The notes under the pieces are model-generated. The model did no database searches. It was given only the letters and a program-made list of their open reading frames with translations, and was not told the origin of the DNA. The translations under genes were made by a program, and so were the position numbers. This document shows positions 54,385-64,000 of a stretch of 64,000 bases of DNA, piece by piece (the stretch's first letter is position 1; each line of letters opens with the position of its first letter). Origin of the DNA: Schizochytrium sp. TIO01 (lineage: Eukaryota > Sar > Bigyra > Thraustochytrida > Thraustochytriidae); contig SMSO01000031.1 in assembly GCA_004764695.1 (NCBI GenBank), positions 5,379,048-5,443,047 of the forward strand, in the 5' to 3' direction.

Positions 54385-54702
54385 ATGGGCAGAAAGGAAA
54401 CGTGGGAAGAGCAACAAAGCAAGTATGAAGAGTTTTCGGCTAAATTATGACTTGAGGAGCGCTCGAAAGTTGCCCCAGAGCTAACTATTTTTTCTTTGGT
54501 ATTGTCAAGAATAAGTATAGACAGAAGAAAGGAAATTGTACCGCACGGAGAACAGGTATTATGTCTACTATCTACGACACTACTATCTCTCGTTGCTTTG
54601 CTGAAGTGGGCTGCTCGTAATACTAAATATCGCGAACGAGAATATGAGATCTTTGATGGACTTGTATCTAAAACAACCGAAGGAAACAAGGCAATGGCTT
54701 GA
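54385..54702 (+). CDS. Candidate small two-exon membrane protein, 76 aa
   Basis: Proposed exons 54385-54422 and 54510-54702, with an 87-bp intron from a GTATGA donor to a CAAG acceptor, a CTAAC branch-like site at 54481 and a T-rich tract in between. Joined, it reads MGRKETWEEQQSK, then a basic helix, then a hydrophobic segment (VLCLLSTTLLSLVALLKW) and a charged end. This would be a single-pass membrane protein, for example of mitochondria or ER; I recognise no family. A 181-residue minus-strand frame overlaps it but starts with TTG and looks like a shadow. This part of the window gives many protein-like chance readings, so confidence is low. Confidence 0.25.
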
Positions 54703-57624
54703 ACCGGAGATAAATGAATGATCCAAAGGAGCATTTGAGGGTGATGCTGCGGCCTGATTGCTTCAGACAAAGGGTCTTTTACACCGAGGCTTCGGAATGG
54801 CCCTCCTAAAATGTATGTCAAAACAAGGCCTGCAAATGTCTTGAAGATCTGAATAAAAAGGATGAACTCTGGAACCGATCAATTTGGTCTTCGAGCTCTC
54901 ATTCTAGATGAATATGCTCATTTCCGAGTCGGCAATGTGAAAGTAGAAATAGAGAAATCCAGAGCGGAATTAGTTTCACAGTTTGAAAGGGTGCTATAAT
55001 GATGCTGAATTGCAGAACGCAAACGCAAAACAGAATTGTCACAACGTTGCTAGGGCTTCATGAGATCACCTTAAATGCAGCAATAATACTGTTTTTGTCT
55101 TCCTCTATTACAACTCCATGAGATATTATTTCGTCAACCTACGGACTTTATTATTCAAAAACAAATAAAATGTTTATAGCACCGCAAGTCGATCGATCTT
55201 TATTTATTATTTATTGTCTATTTAAAATATTAAACAACATTAAACAAAAAACATTTACTTTATATATCTAGAGGCTACCAATGATTATATTTATTTATAT
55301 TTATTTATATTTATTATTACTATTATATAACAATAAATACGGCTGTTAATTGGCTCGCCGTGAATAGTAGTAGACGTTATAGAAACACAAACTCAATTAA
55401 ATAATAATCTGGTGTATTTTCACATGTCATTTACGTGCAGGAACAGTGAGTAAGCTCTTTGTATTTTGCGCTTGTGTTTATTGAGAAGTTCGAGGGTGAA
55501 ATTTTGGTTTCAAATTCTCCTGAGCCAGTGGAGCATTGTGGAAAATAGTGACTCTAAGCTTTCAAATCTGAATTTCATTTAGTACCCTCTTTTCTTTTCT
55601 TTTTTTCCCTTTCAACACTGTCACATTTTGACTCGCTAGTGCGAGAATACTACTACCAGTTAGTAAGAGGAGAAATGCAACTAGAACTAGTAGATCTTGT
55701 GACATTATTAAAGTTTGTACCAATCTTATATTAATTGTTGATTATGATTATTCTCAAACAGCCTGTTACTCTTTATGTTTGAATTTACAAAAATTTGCCC
55801 AAACTTTACTAAAAGTTACCAACCTGCCTTTTCAACTTTAATTCATATTTTCCCGTCGAGTCAAGCACCTTTTTCGTTTTCTTTTTCTACCTTCAAATAT
55901 CAAAGCTTCGAAATTCCCAAAAGACGGGAAACAAAATCTGCCTTGAGATTTTTATATTTGATTAAAAATATGTCTTTCTAATCTTGCATATTTCTCAATC
56001 TGTGGCAACTGGTTTAAGAATGATATTCAGAAGGACTGATTGACTGAGCCAGTCTTATTCTGTTTTTAATTTATTTTTGATAGTATGTTTACAGCAAGAA
56101 AATTATAATAGGTACTGTTCTTACAAATCGACCTTCGCTTCAAATGCAGGTAAGTCCTCCTCCTTTCCTCCCCCCCCCTATATATTAATGATATCACCAA
56201 ATCCTCGTCAAACCCCCAAAAAAACTTCACTTAGATTCCCATATGAATTTCAAAGAAATGTTTAAAATAAACAAATCTACATTGGGTTGGATGAGATCAC
56301 CATGGTATCGACCTCTATAGATCGGAAGTATTTTCCTTCCTCTTCTTTTTTAAAATTCATTTCTATTAAAAAAAAATATTGTTATTATTTATCATTACAA
56401 GTATCTAGATAGCTATCTAGGCCTCTTTTCTTTCCTTGCATTTAATAAAAGATATTGGAAATCTAACAATTGCCGTGCGAGGAGGCTCCCTAATTCGCGG
56501 CGGCATACGTGCAAAGCTGAACTTGGAAGGTCGCATACGCAGGCAGATCCATTCGATAGCTCATTGACCCCAAGCTGGTGAGGATTTTCAACATGTTTGG
56601 CTAGCTACCCAGCTCATTGACCTGGAGACTCAAAGCGCAGACTGTGTGCTCGCCTTAAGCCATGGTCCTGCCTATTGCCTCGCTGACTGCCTCGATCTTG
56701 GAACATCCTCAACAAACAACTCGCCTATTACTACAAGCTGGAAGATATGTCAAGTTGAGGCATGGCCTGATACCGCAGAAACTCTTTGCCACTTTTCATG
56801 GTTTTTGCGCAAGCAAAGACTGATAATCACGGCTTAGTGTAGAAGATCTGAGAACTCTAACATCTATATGGATCCACACAGCTACAGTATGTGCACGAGA
56901 TAGAATGTCTTTGAATCTGCAGCATCAATAGAGAGACGGATGTTGTTGGACCCACCAGTCAGCTGGACTGCCTCTTCCTAGGGCGAAGAACATATTTTTT
57001 TACTCTTTTTTAAATCCCTCCAGTGTATTCAAAGGTTGTATATCCGCCGTATTCTCTATAGCTTAGGATCACAGTTCCCACTTTCACATAGATCTTACCA
57101 ACTCGAGTGTACCTGCCTACTACCTTTAGAGAATTATTGAGATTTAAAGCTGCCTTGTTAGCTATAGGTCTGGCCGAGAGAAGGAAACCGCTTTATATGA
57201 TATCTACATACATATATGTATCACAAACACGTCTTTCTTGATGGGAGCAGAAGCATAGAAGAAAGAAACATGGTTATCGATTGATTTATTGATTACCGTT
57301 GGACTTTTGCTGCGCTGATCGCTTTATAGTTTGATTTCAAAATTGACCCATCTTCCAAAGAAGTAAGAATTTGTTATTCAACTCAATCCAGTAAAACAAA
57401 AGCTAATCATGGCTTCTTAGATCAAGCCTTGATTAAACAAGATTAAGTTCCCAAGGCCCGCAATGTATCTCGCTTGTCATTTCAAAGAAAGATGTACTAA
57501 TGCTACTTCAGACAATGCGGTGCAATAAAACTTAAGCTGAGGAGAAATTAAGCTAGAAAACCCTCAGTCCATGGAATAAGGGAGAATTTGAGCTTAAAAG
57601 AAATGATGTTAAGAGTTTGACTAC

Positions 57625-57687
<63 letters not shown>

Positions 57688-58556
57688 CGAAGGAGTGGCT
57701 GGAGATGTTTGTGTGCGACATCATCAAAAGAGCCATCAAACATCTTTGAATTGCGAGCATACAGTAATAAGAGCTTTTGTTACTGGAAACAACTTACATC
57801 AAAGTGAACTTTTAACGGGGTTATTTCCTCTGCTTGTAAGTTAATTAATGTTGGAATCGAAGGGCTCTAAGACATAGAATTCAGGTTTGCTGCGCCAGAC
57901 CAAATGACAGATTAACATATGAAGGGCGTACGTGCTCCTGTGGAGTGCCTCGAAATCATTTAGAGAGAGGGGAAGAAAAAACACCAAATATTAAACTATC
58001 AGCATTTATTAGCTCTAGGATGTATCCAAGAAAGGTTTGTTGTTGTCGCACAGTTTGTGACACAAGCCTCCTACGACGAAGACACATTCTGATCAGCAAT
58101 GCTGACTTTCAGTGAAGGTGACGAAACTTTCATCATATGAACGTAGAAGAACGACCTATACATCATTCGAGAATAGTATTATAGCCAACTTAAACAATCA
58201 AACACAAAAGTACAAGGACTTATGTTAACTCCGCATGCAAGTTCGTGTTCTTACTCGAAGGTCAAAGGCCATCGCTAGCGTGAAGACAGACAGCTTATCA
58301 TGATCAATTCCCTGTGAGGAAAGACCTGTAAAAGTGTCTCTCTCTCGCTGTAAATTTGAACCAGTTGTCAGTAACAGAGGACTGGGGCTGGGGCCATTCT
58401 CCAAGGTCTGGCCGAAAGGTCCATGTGTGAGAATTAAGAAGGATACGCAAAAAGATTCACGTGTAAGACAGAATGGGAAACGAAAAGCCAACAATTTAGC
58501 GCAAAGAGGGGTGTGAGTCAATGAAACCAAAAGGGCTAAAGCAAAAAACTGAGAGC
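54703..58556. other. Gene-poor region, 3.9 kb
   Basis: Mostly AT-rich DNA with no supported gene. It includes a (GTT)n repeat at 57625-57687 and TTTATTTATA-type runs near 55200-55320. Frames at 58217-58540 on both strands have a protein-like look, just beyond the 3' end of the TPR gene, but I cannot assign either. Confidence 0.45.
57625..57687. repeat. (GTT)n trinucleotide repeat
   Basis: About 21 perfect GTT units, the longest microsatellite here. It gives false poly-Val and poly-Asn readings on the two strands; no gene surrounds it. Confidence 0.95.
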
Positions 58557-61386
58557 CTAAATTGGAACCTCTTCTGACCTATGGGAGGACTTGTGCGCTG
58601 ATTTACGAGACTTTGATTTTGACGCAATAACTGCATCACCATTTGGGCGAAATCGGACGCCGTATTTGGTTCTCAAAGCTTTGAACAGGGCCTTGTGGCG
58701 GCCTTCAAAGTGGGAGAGCATCTTATCTACATCCTGGACACGGTCAGGGAGATTTTCAGTGTAAAATCGAAGCAAAGTCTGACGCAAAGAGACATCAGGA
58801 TCCAGGGTACCTGATTCGTCGACATCAAGTGGGTCAACGCCACTCATAAGGGGTGCCGCAAAGGTGACAACCTTGTTATCTGAAGTGTCGCCATCATCCT
58901 CAGGATTAACATCACCTTTGCTACCCGAGCGGCTCAGTAGTGCATCGACGTCTTGATTCTCATCATTGCTACGACTGCGTCCACCCAGCACAGAGGGCAC
59001 CTGTGGCTCCCTAGAAACCCAGGTGCCGTCGCGATTGAAGCGAACCTTGTATTTGGCTTCAAGAGATGCAATGACCATGTCTTCCTTACCACCGTGTTGC
59101 TTGATCAGAGCCTGGACCGAACTGCGCGACTTCTTGGGTGCCACAATGGAGAAAAAATCAACAAGAACCTCCTCAAGATCAAGGTCTGGGCGCAAAAAAC
59201 GTGTGGCTTGATGCGCCTTTGCGGCCGTCAAACTGGAAACCAAACTCTGGTTACCGGAGTCGCGGCGACGGCGCAGCAGGGCTGCAACAATAGAACCTTT
59301 TTTCTTGCGGAAGGTTTTACCGTTCTTCTCTACCTTTTTCGTGAGCTCTTGGGACCCGGGAGGTACTGATGTGGCATATGAAAACGCTGATTTATAATCA
59401 TCATCATCGTCGTCATCGTCATCGTCGTCGTCATCGTCACCTGCTGCAGTAGAAGCATCCCCAGCGCCAGCGGGTCGGGACTTCTTATAAGACTTTGTTG
59501 TTTTAGTGTCTGCGTCGTCATCATCACCAAACTCTGTAGTGGCCTCGTCATCGTCATCGTCGTCGTCATCGTCATCGTCATCGTCTCCATCTGCTGAAGC
59601 AGCTGATGTCGGCATTGAAGCCCAGGCTGAGGCAAGTGCACTGCGTGCCTTATCTTGAGCCCCTTCCAGGCCACCCCTTGGTGGTAGGAACTTGTGAAGT
59701 GCGGTATTGCGCACGAAGAATACTGTCCGCAGTGTTGCCACGGTCCTCGACAAGAGGAGCTGGCGCAACGCCTGAAATGGGTACATAGGCTGTGGATCTT
59801 CCACAAAGCCGCATGACCTCAAGTGCAATGCGCAAATACTTTGGTGCAAGAGGCTCCTCCCAATTATGGCTTGTGTCGCGGAAGACCTCGAGTGCGTACG
59901 CGAGTAGAGACTTTTTGCGTTCATTTTCGTGCCAGTTGTACCACATTGGCGTATCCTTCTCATTGAACTCAAGGTCGATTGCTATGCGGAGAGTACGCGC
60001 GATAGCCTCTTCGCTCACATTACCCTCACTATTCTGAAAGATCCAATCGTCATCGATGACCATGACCATGCGCGACAGAAGATCGACCTTCGCACTCTGC
60101 CCCTTCGTCCTCATCAGCAGGCCTAAGTTGGAACACACAACCTCCTCCTTCGGGTGCGGGAAGTCTAGCTGATGGAAGATCTTTAATGCCCTCGAGAACA
60201 TGGTCTCTGCACTATCCAGGTCGCCCTTTTTCGCATAAAATGTACCAAGGTCTCCTGCCACTACAGCTACCTGGATGTCATCTTTTCCATAGAGTTCCTC
60301 CGTCACATACAAAGCCCTCTGTAAGATCGATGTCGCCTCGTCCAAGTACTCCGGCATATCTCCAAGCAAAAGCGCCAAGCGCACCGTAATCCGCTGTTCG
60401 TCGAGTTTGCTAAGAGCACCGTAAGATCCAGCAAGAGCAGTTCTGAAGAGGAGTTCAACGTGGTCTGAGCGTCGAGCGTCGGAGAGCAGTGAAGCAGTGT
60501 GATCGAGGAGTTCGATAAGCGGAATCCGCATGGCAGCTGACTCCTCACCAGGCTTCTTGGTACGGTCATAGATGGTGGAGGACTTTCCGAGCGGCATGCT
60601 GAAGACGAAGTCGAGTCCACTGCTACGCAAGCTGTCGCCCTGGCTAAGGGACCCCGAAGTAACTGCGCCAGGGCCTCCTCCGGCGTTGCCTCCTCCAAGC
60701 ATCAGTGAGAGCCTCTTTCTAAAGCTTGACCGCTTGTCTCCAGACGCTCCTCCATTGCTAGTGCTGCCAAGATAGCTGCCTCTATTGCTGCCTCGCGAGG
60801 TATCTCTAAGCAGGTCCCTTTGCGCGACCTCTGCGAGCTCTTCCTCCAGCAAAATTCCTGCATCACGGGCCCTTGCTCTGGCGTCCGCTTCGATGTCAGC
60901 TGCCTCTGACCCCTTTCCTTGCGCTGCAACGACTCCTGCGAGGTTACACTTGGAACGCACAAGTAGCTCATTGATGGTCTCTGCGGCTTTAAGAGGTCCC
61001 TGTCGAGCGACGCTGCGCTCTAGAGACTTCACAAGCTCACGCAGTGCTTTATCAGCCTCACGGACCTTGCCCTGTTTCCAGTACAGCACGGCAAGGTAGT
61101 TTATCTGTGAGCGGAACTCGATAGAGCGCTCCCCACGAAGCTTTGATGCGAGACTCAAGCTCTTGCGCAGAAGACGTTCACTGACCTCTAGGTCGTTCCG
61201 CTCGAGGTGGAGAAGTGAGAGACCTCGCGTTGCGACGAGGCGCTTTTCGGCATTGGACCTCTTTCCTGCAAACTGCTTCAATCGAACCAGGCGGGACTCT
61301 GCTGCAGAAGCAAGTTCATCAAACCGGCCAGGTGAAATCAGAGGCTCTCCCAAAGAAGGCCCACTGTCCACAGCCATGCTCATCAT
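58557..61386 (-). CDS. TPR protein with acidic linker and duplicated C-terminal motif (two exons, or one frame break)
   Basis: Exon 1 (59785-61386, 534 codons) and exon 2 (58557-59690) read together as 911 residues. Residues up to about 500 contain TPR-like helices: RGLSLLHLERNDLEVSERLL, then YWKQGKVREADKALRELV, and VVAGDLGTFYAKKGDLDSAE. A poly-Asp linker with Lys patches follows (about 565-630). The tail carries two copies of a module (about 700-760 and 845-890) that end with KYKVRFNRDG and KYGVRFRPNG. The two frames differ by one base, and a 94-bp intron (59691-59784) with phase 0 at both sides would join them, but its donor GTACCC is weak; a one-base sequence error is an alternative. The ATG at 61386 is the first in frame. 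TPR proteins are adaptors; the role is unknown. Confidence 0.75.
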
Positions 61387-64000
61387 GGTCCGCACGTGCC
61401 AAAGAGTGCCACTCGCCAGGGACAGCACAGCAGAGTGGGGTACGACTCAGCTGCTTGAGCCTGAGTTCGCCTGCCCACCCCCGCCTGCCTGCCCTGCCTG
61501 CCTGCCTGGAGCGGGCCTGCTCGCTCGCTGGCCGGCTGGCTGGCTAGCTTGTGACTTTGCTGCCTGGGCCAGTCTATAAATACGTGCGTTCTCTCAGACT
61601 CTTATTCACTCACTTTGAGTGTTTTGTAGTTTGTTCTTTCCACTTTTTTTCAGGCTAGTTGAAGAGTTTCTTGCTTTCGTCGATTGTTCTTACGGGTGAC
61701 GGCGCGTAGAGTATTCCTCGGCTTGCCCAGACGCGAGGGCTGCAGGTTGGCCTGCAGGCCAGGTTTGGGGAACTGGGAGGGGTCGGAGTCGAACTAGAAG
61801 AGGTGCTCACTCACCCAAATTCTGCTTGGCTGATCGACTGATCAACCAAATAACTTGATTGAGCAAATACTTTTTTTTTTCTTGTTCTTGTTTAACTTGC
61901 AACCCGTTCCCAAACGAAACACCGCGTGCTTGCGTGCAGCCAAGAATCGCTCAATCGCTGTAGAATATCGGCCGATTTATTGAAGAGCGCTAGTCAATCG
62001 AGGAAGCCGCTCCGCCGCAAAGAATCGAGCACTCGAGGGCGATAATATAGGGGGACTTTAGAACTGCTCAAGCAACACGAGTCGCGGAGTTATAAGTCAA
62101 CTTGAATGAAATCATTACAACCTCAAGTTCGTTCATTCAACTTCGATGCATGCAAAAGAATTGGTTCTAGCCTAACAAGGCTATATGCAACGAATGCTTT
62201 CACCGACTGACTGATTGGCGCTTAGGTGGCGTGCGCCATGACCACTTTTGCTGCTCAGAAAGGCCAACTAAATTCTGCGCGTCGCGTGCGTCTTGCTTGT
62301 TCACGGCGTGATCGAGGTCAGTGTCCAGTGTCCTACCACCATTCTAGCATACTTCGTAATGGTGGTGCTATTATTGTTCTCACTTTGCCATTCTACTTTT
62401 TTCTTTCTGTAGTGCGTCGCTACCCCACCTACTAGTCATAATTGTAATGGCCGTAACAAGCCCACGATGTTTGCTTGTTGGTTGTTGGTTGGTCAATGTT
62501 TGCTTGTTTATTTGTTTGACAGGGACAATGATCGTGGTTGCGTTGGTGGCGGGCATGGTTTTCATGATACTGATAAATACTTCCTACCGTGAGGTACTAG
62601 TACATGTTATTTTTAACTTATTGTTTTATTTAACTTTTTTAATTAAAAGATGATGTTCAGGTAACAAGAGTACCTAGTATATCAATCAAGTGCCTATTTA
62701 ATATGAAAAACAACAGCGTTATGACGTCACAGAATGGTAGACAGACTGACTTACAGACAGACTCATTTGTTTGAGATACTGTCTAGGTACCTAGTCTCTT
62801 TTATGAATTCCCCGAGCTCGAAGATGAGCTCGGTTTTGGGGTTTTAGCACTGAAAACTCAATAAAGGGGTGAACGAACCCACTTAGTAAGTACAGCATCT
62901 TCGAACGATAGACAGACCAAATAGACAGACGGAGAGAAGAATCACGTGCAGGTGCAGCGCGTGCACACTGTGTGCTCTTAATTTAAGTAAATAATTATAC
63001 AACTTATACTACAGTAACATCTAAAATTAAGTAGTTGTATCACCTAGTTTGAAGCAAATACCGTCCACTAATGTTCCTAGGAAACTAGTTCACCCAGCTT
63101 GACAACCTAACTAGCCTTCGAATGAAGAGGCTAAGCGAGCTTGGGCGCAGGACCCAAGGGTCCTTGCAGATCTAAGAGCCCTGGAATGATGCAGAGACAT
63201 TCTACAAAATCTTCCTTTTGCTAGTCTTCATGAAAGTAAAACTTGAAGTTTGCAGAATTGCGCGAATCTGAGGCTTGTGCTGGATCTCGCCAGTCCTAAG
63301 TGTGGGCGAGAGCCGAAAGTAAATGAAGTTCAACGACAGGAACTAACTAGGCATAAAGCTATAGAAACTAAACAAATTGAAGGGACTATTGAAGGGTGTC
63401 AATTTGGGAGTTCTACCCCCATCTAGGAGGGCATACCACTGACAACTCTATGAGGCAGAGACAATGAGTGGGGGCCTCTGTCTATCTGTGGGGAGAAAGA
63501 CAGACCAACGACGCACGGGCATTCGACTGGCGAAGGAAGCCCCTCGGGCATCGTCACAATTATTGTTTTCAATCTCATAGATCAAGAATCAGAGATAGGT
63601 ATTTCTAGGTACCTGCTTGTTCTAGAAATTAAATGTTCTTTAGCTCTACTTCTTAAATATCATTTTTACAGGCGCCATATGTGTTGATCTGAGTTTCATT
63701 AAAACCCAAGTCAAACGATGGATAGGAGGACCCTGCGAATGTTGCCAAGCTCTAGAGGAATGGTAGGTAGGTAGGTGCCTACTAGGTGTCAAGGTTCTGC
63801 TATTTGTGAATACGCTGACACGTTTTTTGTTTTTTTTAACTTTCGATGGGAATGTATGAAACGTGGGGGTGAGGTCACTCTTCCCAGTTAGAGGTTATTC
63901 CTAACATACGTCAAGACTAAAGCAAACATTTATGTAATTGAACATCTTCATTTTTTATTCTGAAGAAATCGAGACTTTACTCGATTAACTCTTCTATTCG
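61387..64000. other. Upstream region of the TPR gene to window end; no gene seen
   Basis: The first 300 bp have GC-rich CCTG/GCTG repeats (61475-61560) and probably hold the TPR promoter and 5' UTR. Beyond that the DNA is AT-rich with short ORFs only. A perfect 12-bp palindrome CTAGGTACCTAG lies at 62783-62794, and TAGGTAGGTAGG runs occur near 63763-63780. Confidence 0.5.

Noticed and set aside
54276-54821. A 181-residue minus-strand frame
   Set aside because: It starts at TTG, has no recognisable motif and overlaps the better-signalled plus-strand candidate.
57548-57844. Poly-Asn and poly-Val ORFs
   Set aside because: Produced by the (GTT)n microsatellite.
46500-58500. Retroelement or transposon genes in the gene-poor tract
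   Set aside because: I searched by eye for reverse transcriptase, integrase and transposase motifs and saw none.
59772-59784. A 13-bp GTACCCATTTCAG 'intron' that would also fix the TPR frame
   Set aside because: Too short to be spliced by the normal machinery.

Overview
The window is nuclear DNA from a eukaryote with a compact, intron-poor genome. Its genes include a PP4 regulatory subunit 3, BOP1/ERB1, UFD1, a myotubularin, a PIH1 protein, a SYLF protein and a likely COP9 subunit, most of them carried by one long open exon. Low-complexity tails (poly-Gln, poly-Asp, poly-Ser), small proteins with several domains, and AT-rich intergenic DNA with many microsatellites fit a protist, possibly a stramenopile such as a labyrinthulomycete (thraustochytrid). 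That placement is an inference from style, not from a marker gene.

Layout. 1-16 kb: PPP4R3-like gene (+), a zinc finger/IQ/LRR/coiled-coil/WW-like protein (-), a coiled-coil protein of unknown role (-), a myotubularin phosphatase (+). 16-28 kb: SYLF lipid-binding protein (-), a transposase-derived gene whose catalytic triad is broken (+), BOP1 (+), CSN8-like (-), a Gfo/Idh/MocA oxidoreductase (-). 28-31 kb: no firm gene, only two weak ORFs. 31-35 kb: a three-exon EF-hand protein (-) and a PIH1 protein (-). 35-46 kb: a Gln-rich protein with two RFxV motifs (+), UFD1 (-), a Lys/Gln-rich protein with a UAP56-binding-like N-terminus (+), a KIX plus helical-repeat protein (-). 46-58.5 kb: a gene-poor tract rich in microsatellites, with at most one small two-exon gene. 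58.5-61.4 kb: a TPR protein with a poly-Asp linker and a duplicated C-terminal module (-). 61.4-64 kb: nothing coding seen.

There are no operons, and genes lie on both strands with 0.2-2 kb gaps. Several encode components of known machines: PP4 phosphatase, 60S ribosome biogenesis, the p97/UFD1 ubiquitin system, the COP9 signalosome, phosphoinositide turnover, and PIH1-type co-chaperones that assemble dynein or R2TP. They do not form one pathway. Four introns could be placed by reading frame and splice signals; three use GTACGT or GTAAGT donors, and the fourth (TPR gene) is uncertain. Two genes, both in low-complexity or repeat sequence, need a one-base correction to read through, which may be assembly error. 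The most unusual items are the transposase-derived gene without its DDE residues, the candidate mRNA-export adaptor with KTPAK repeats, and the RFxV/poly-Gln protein.
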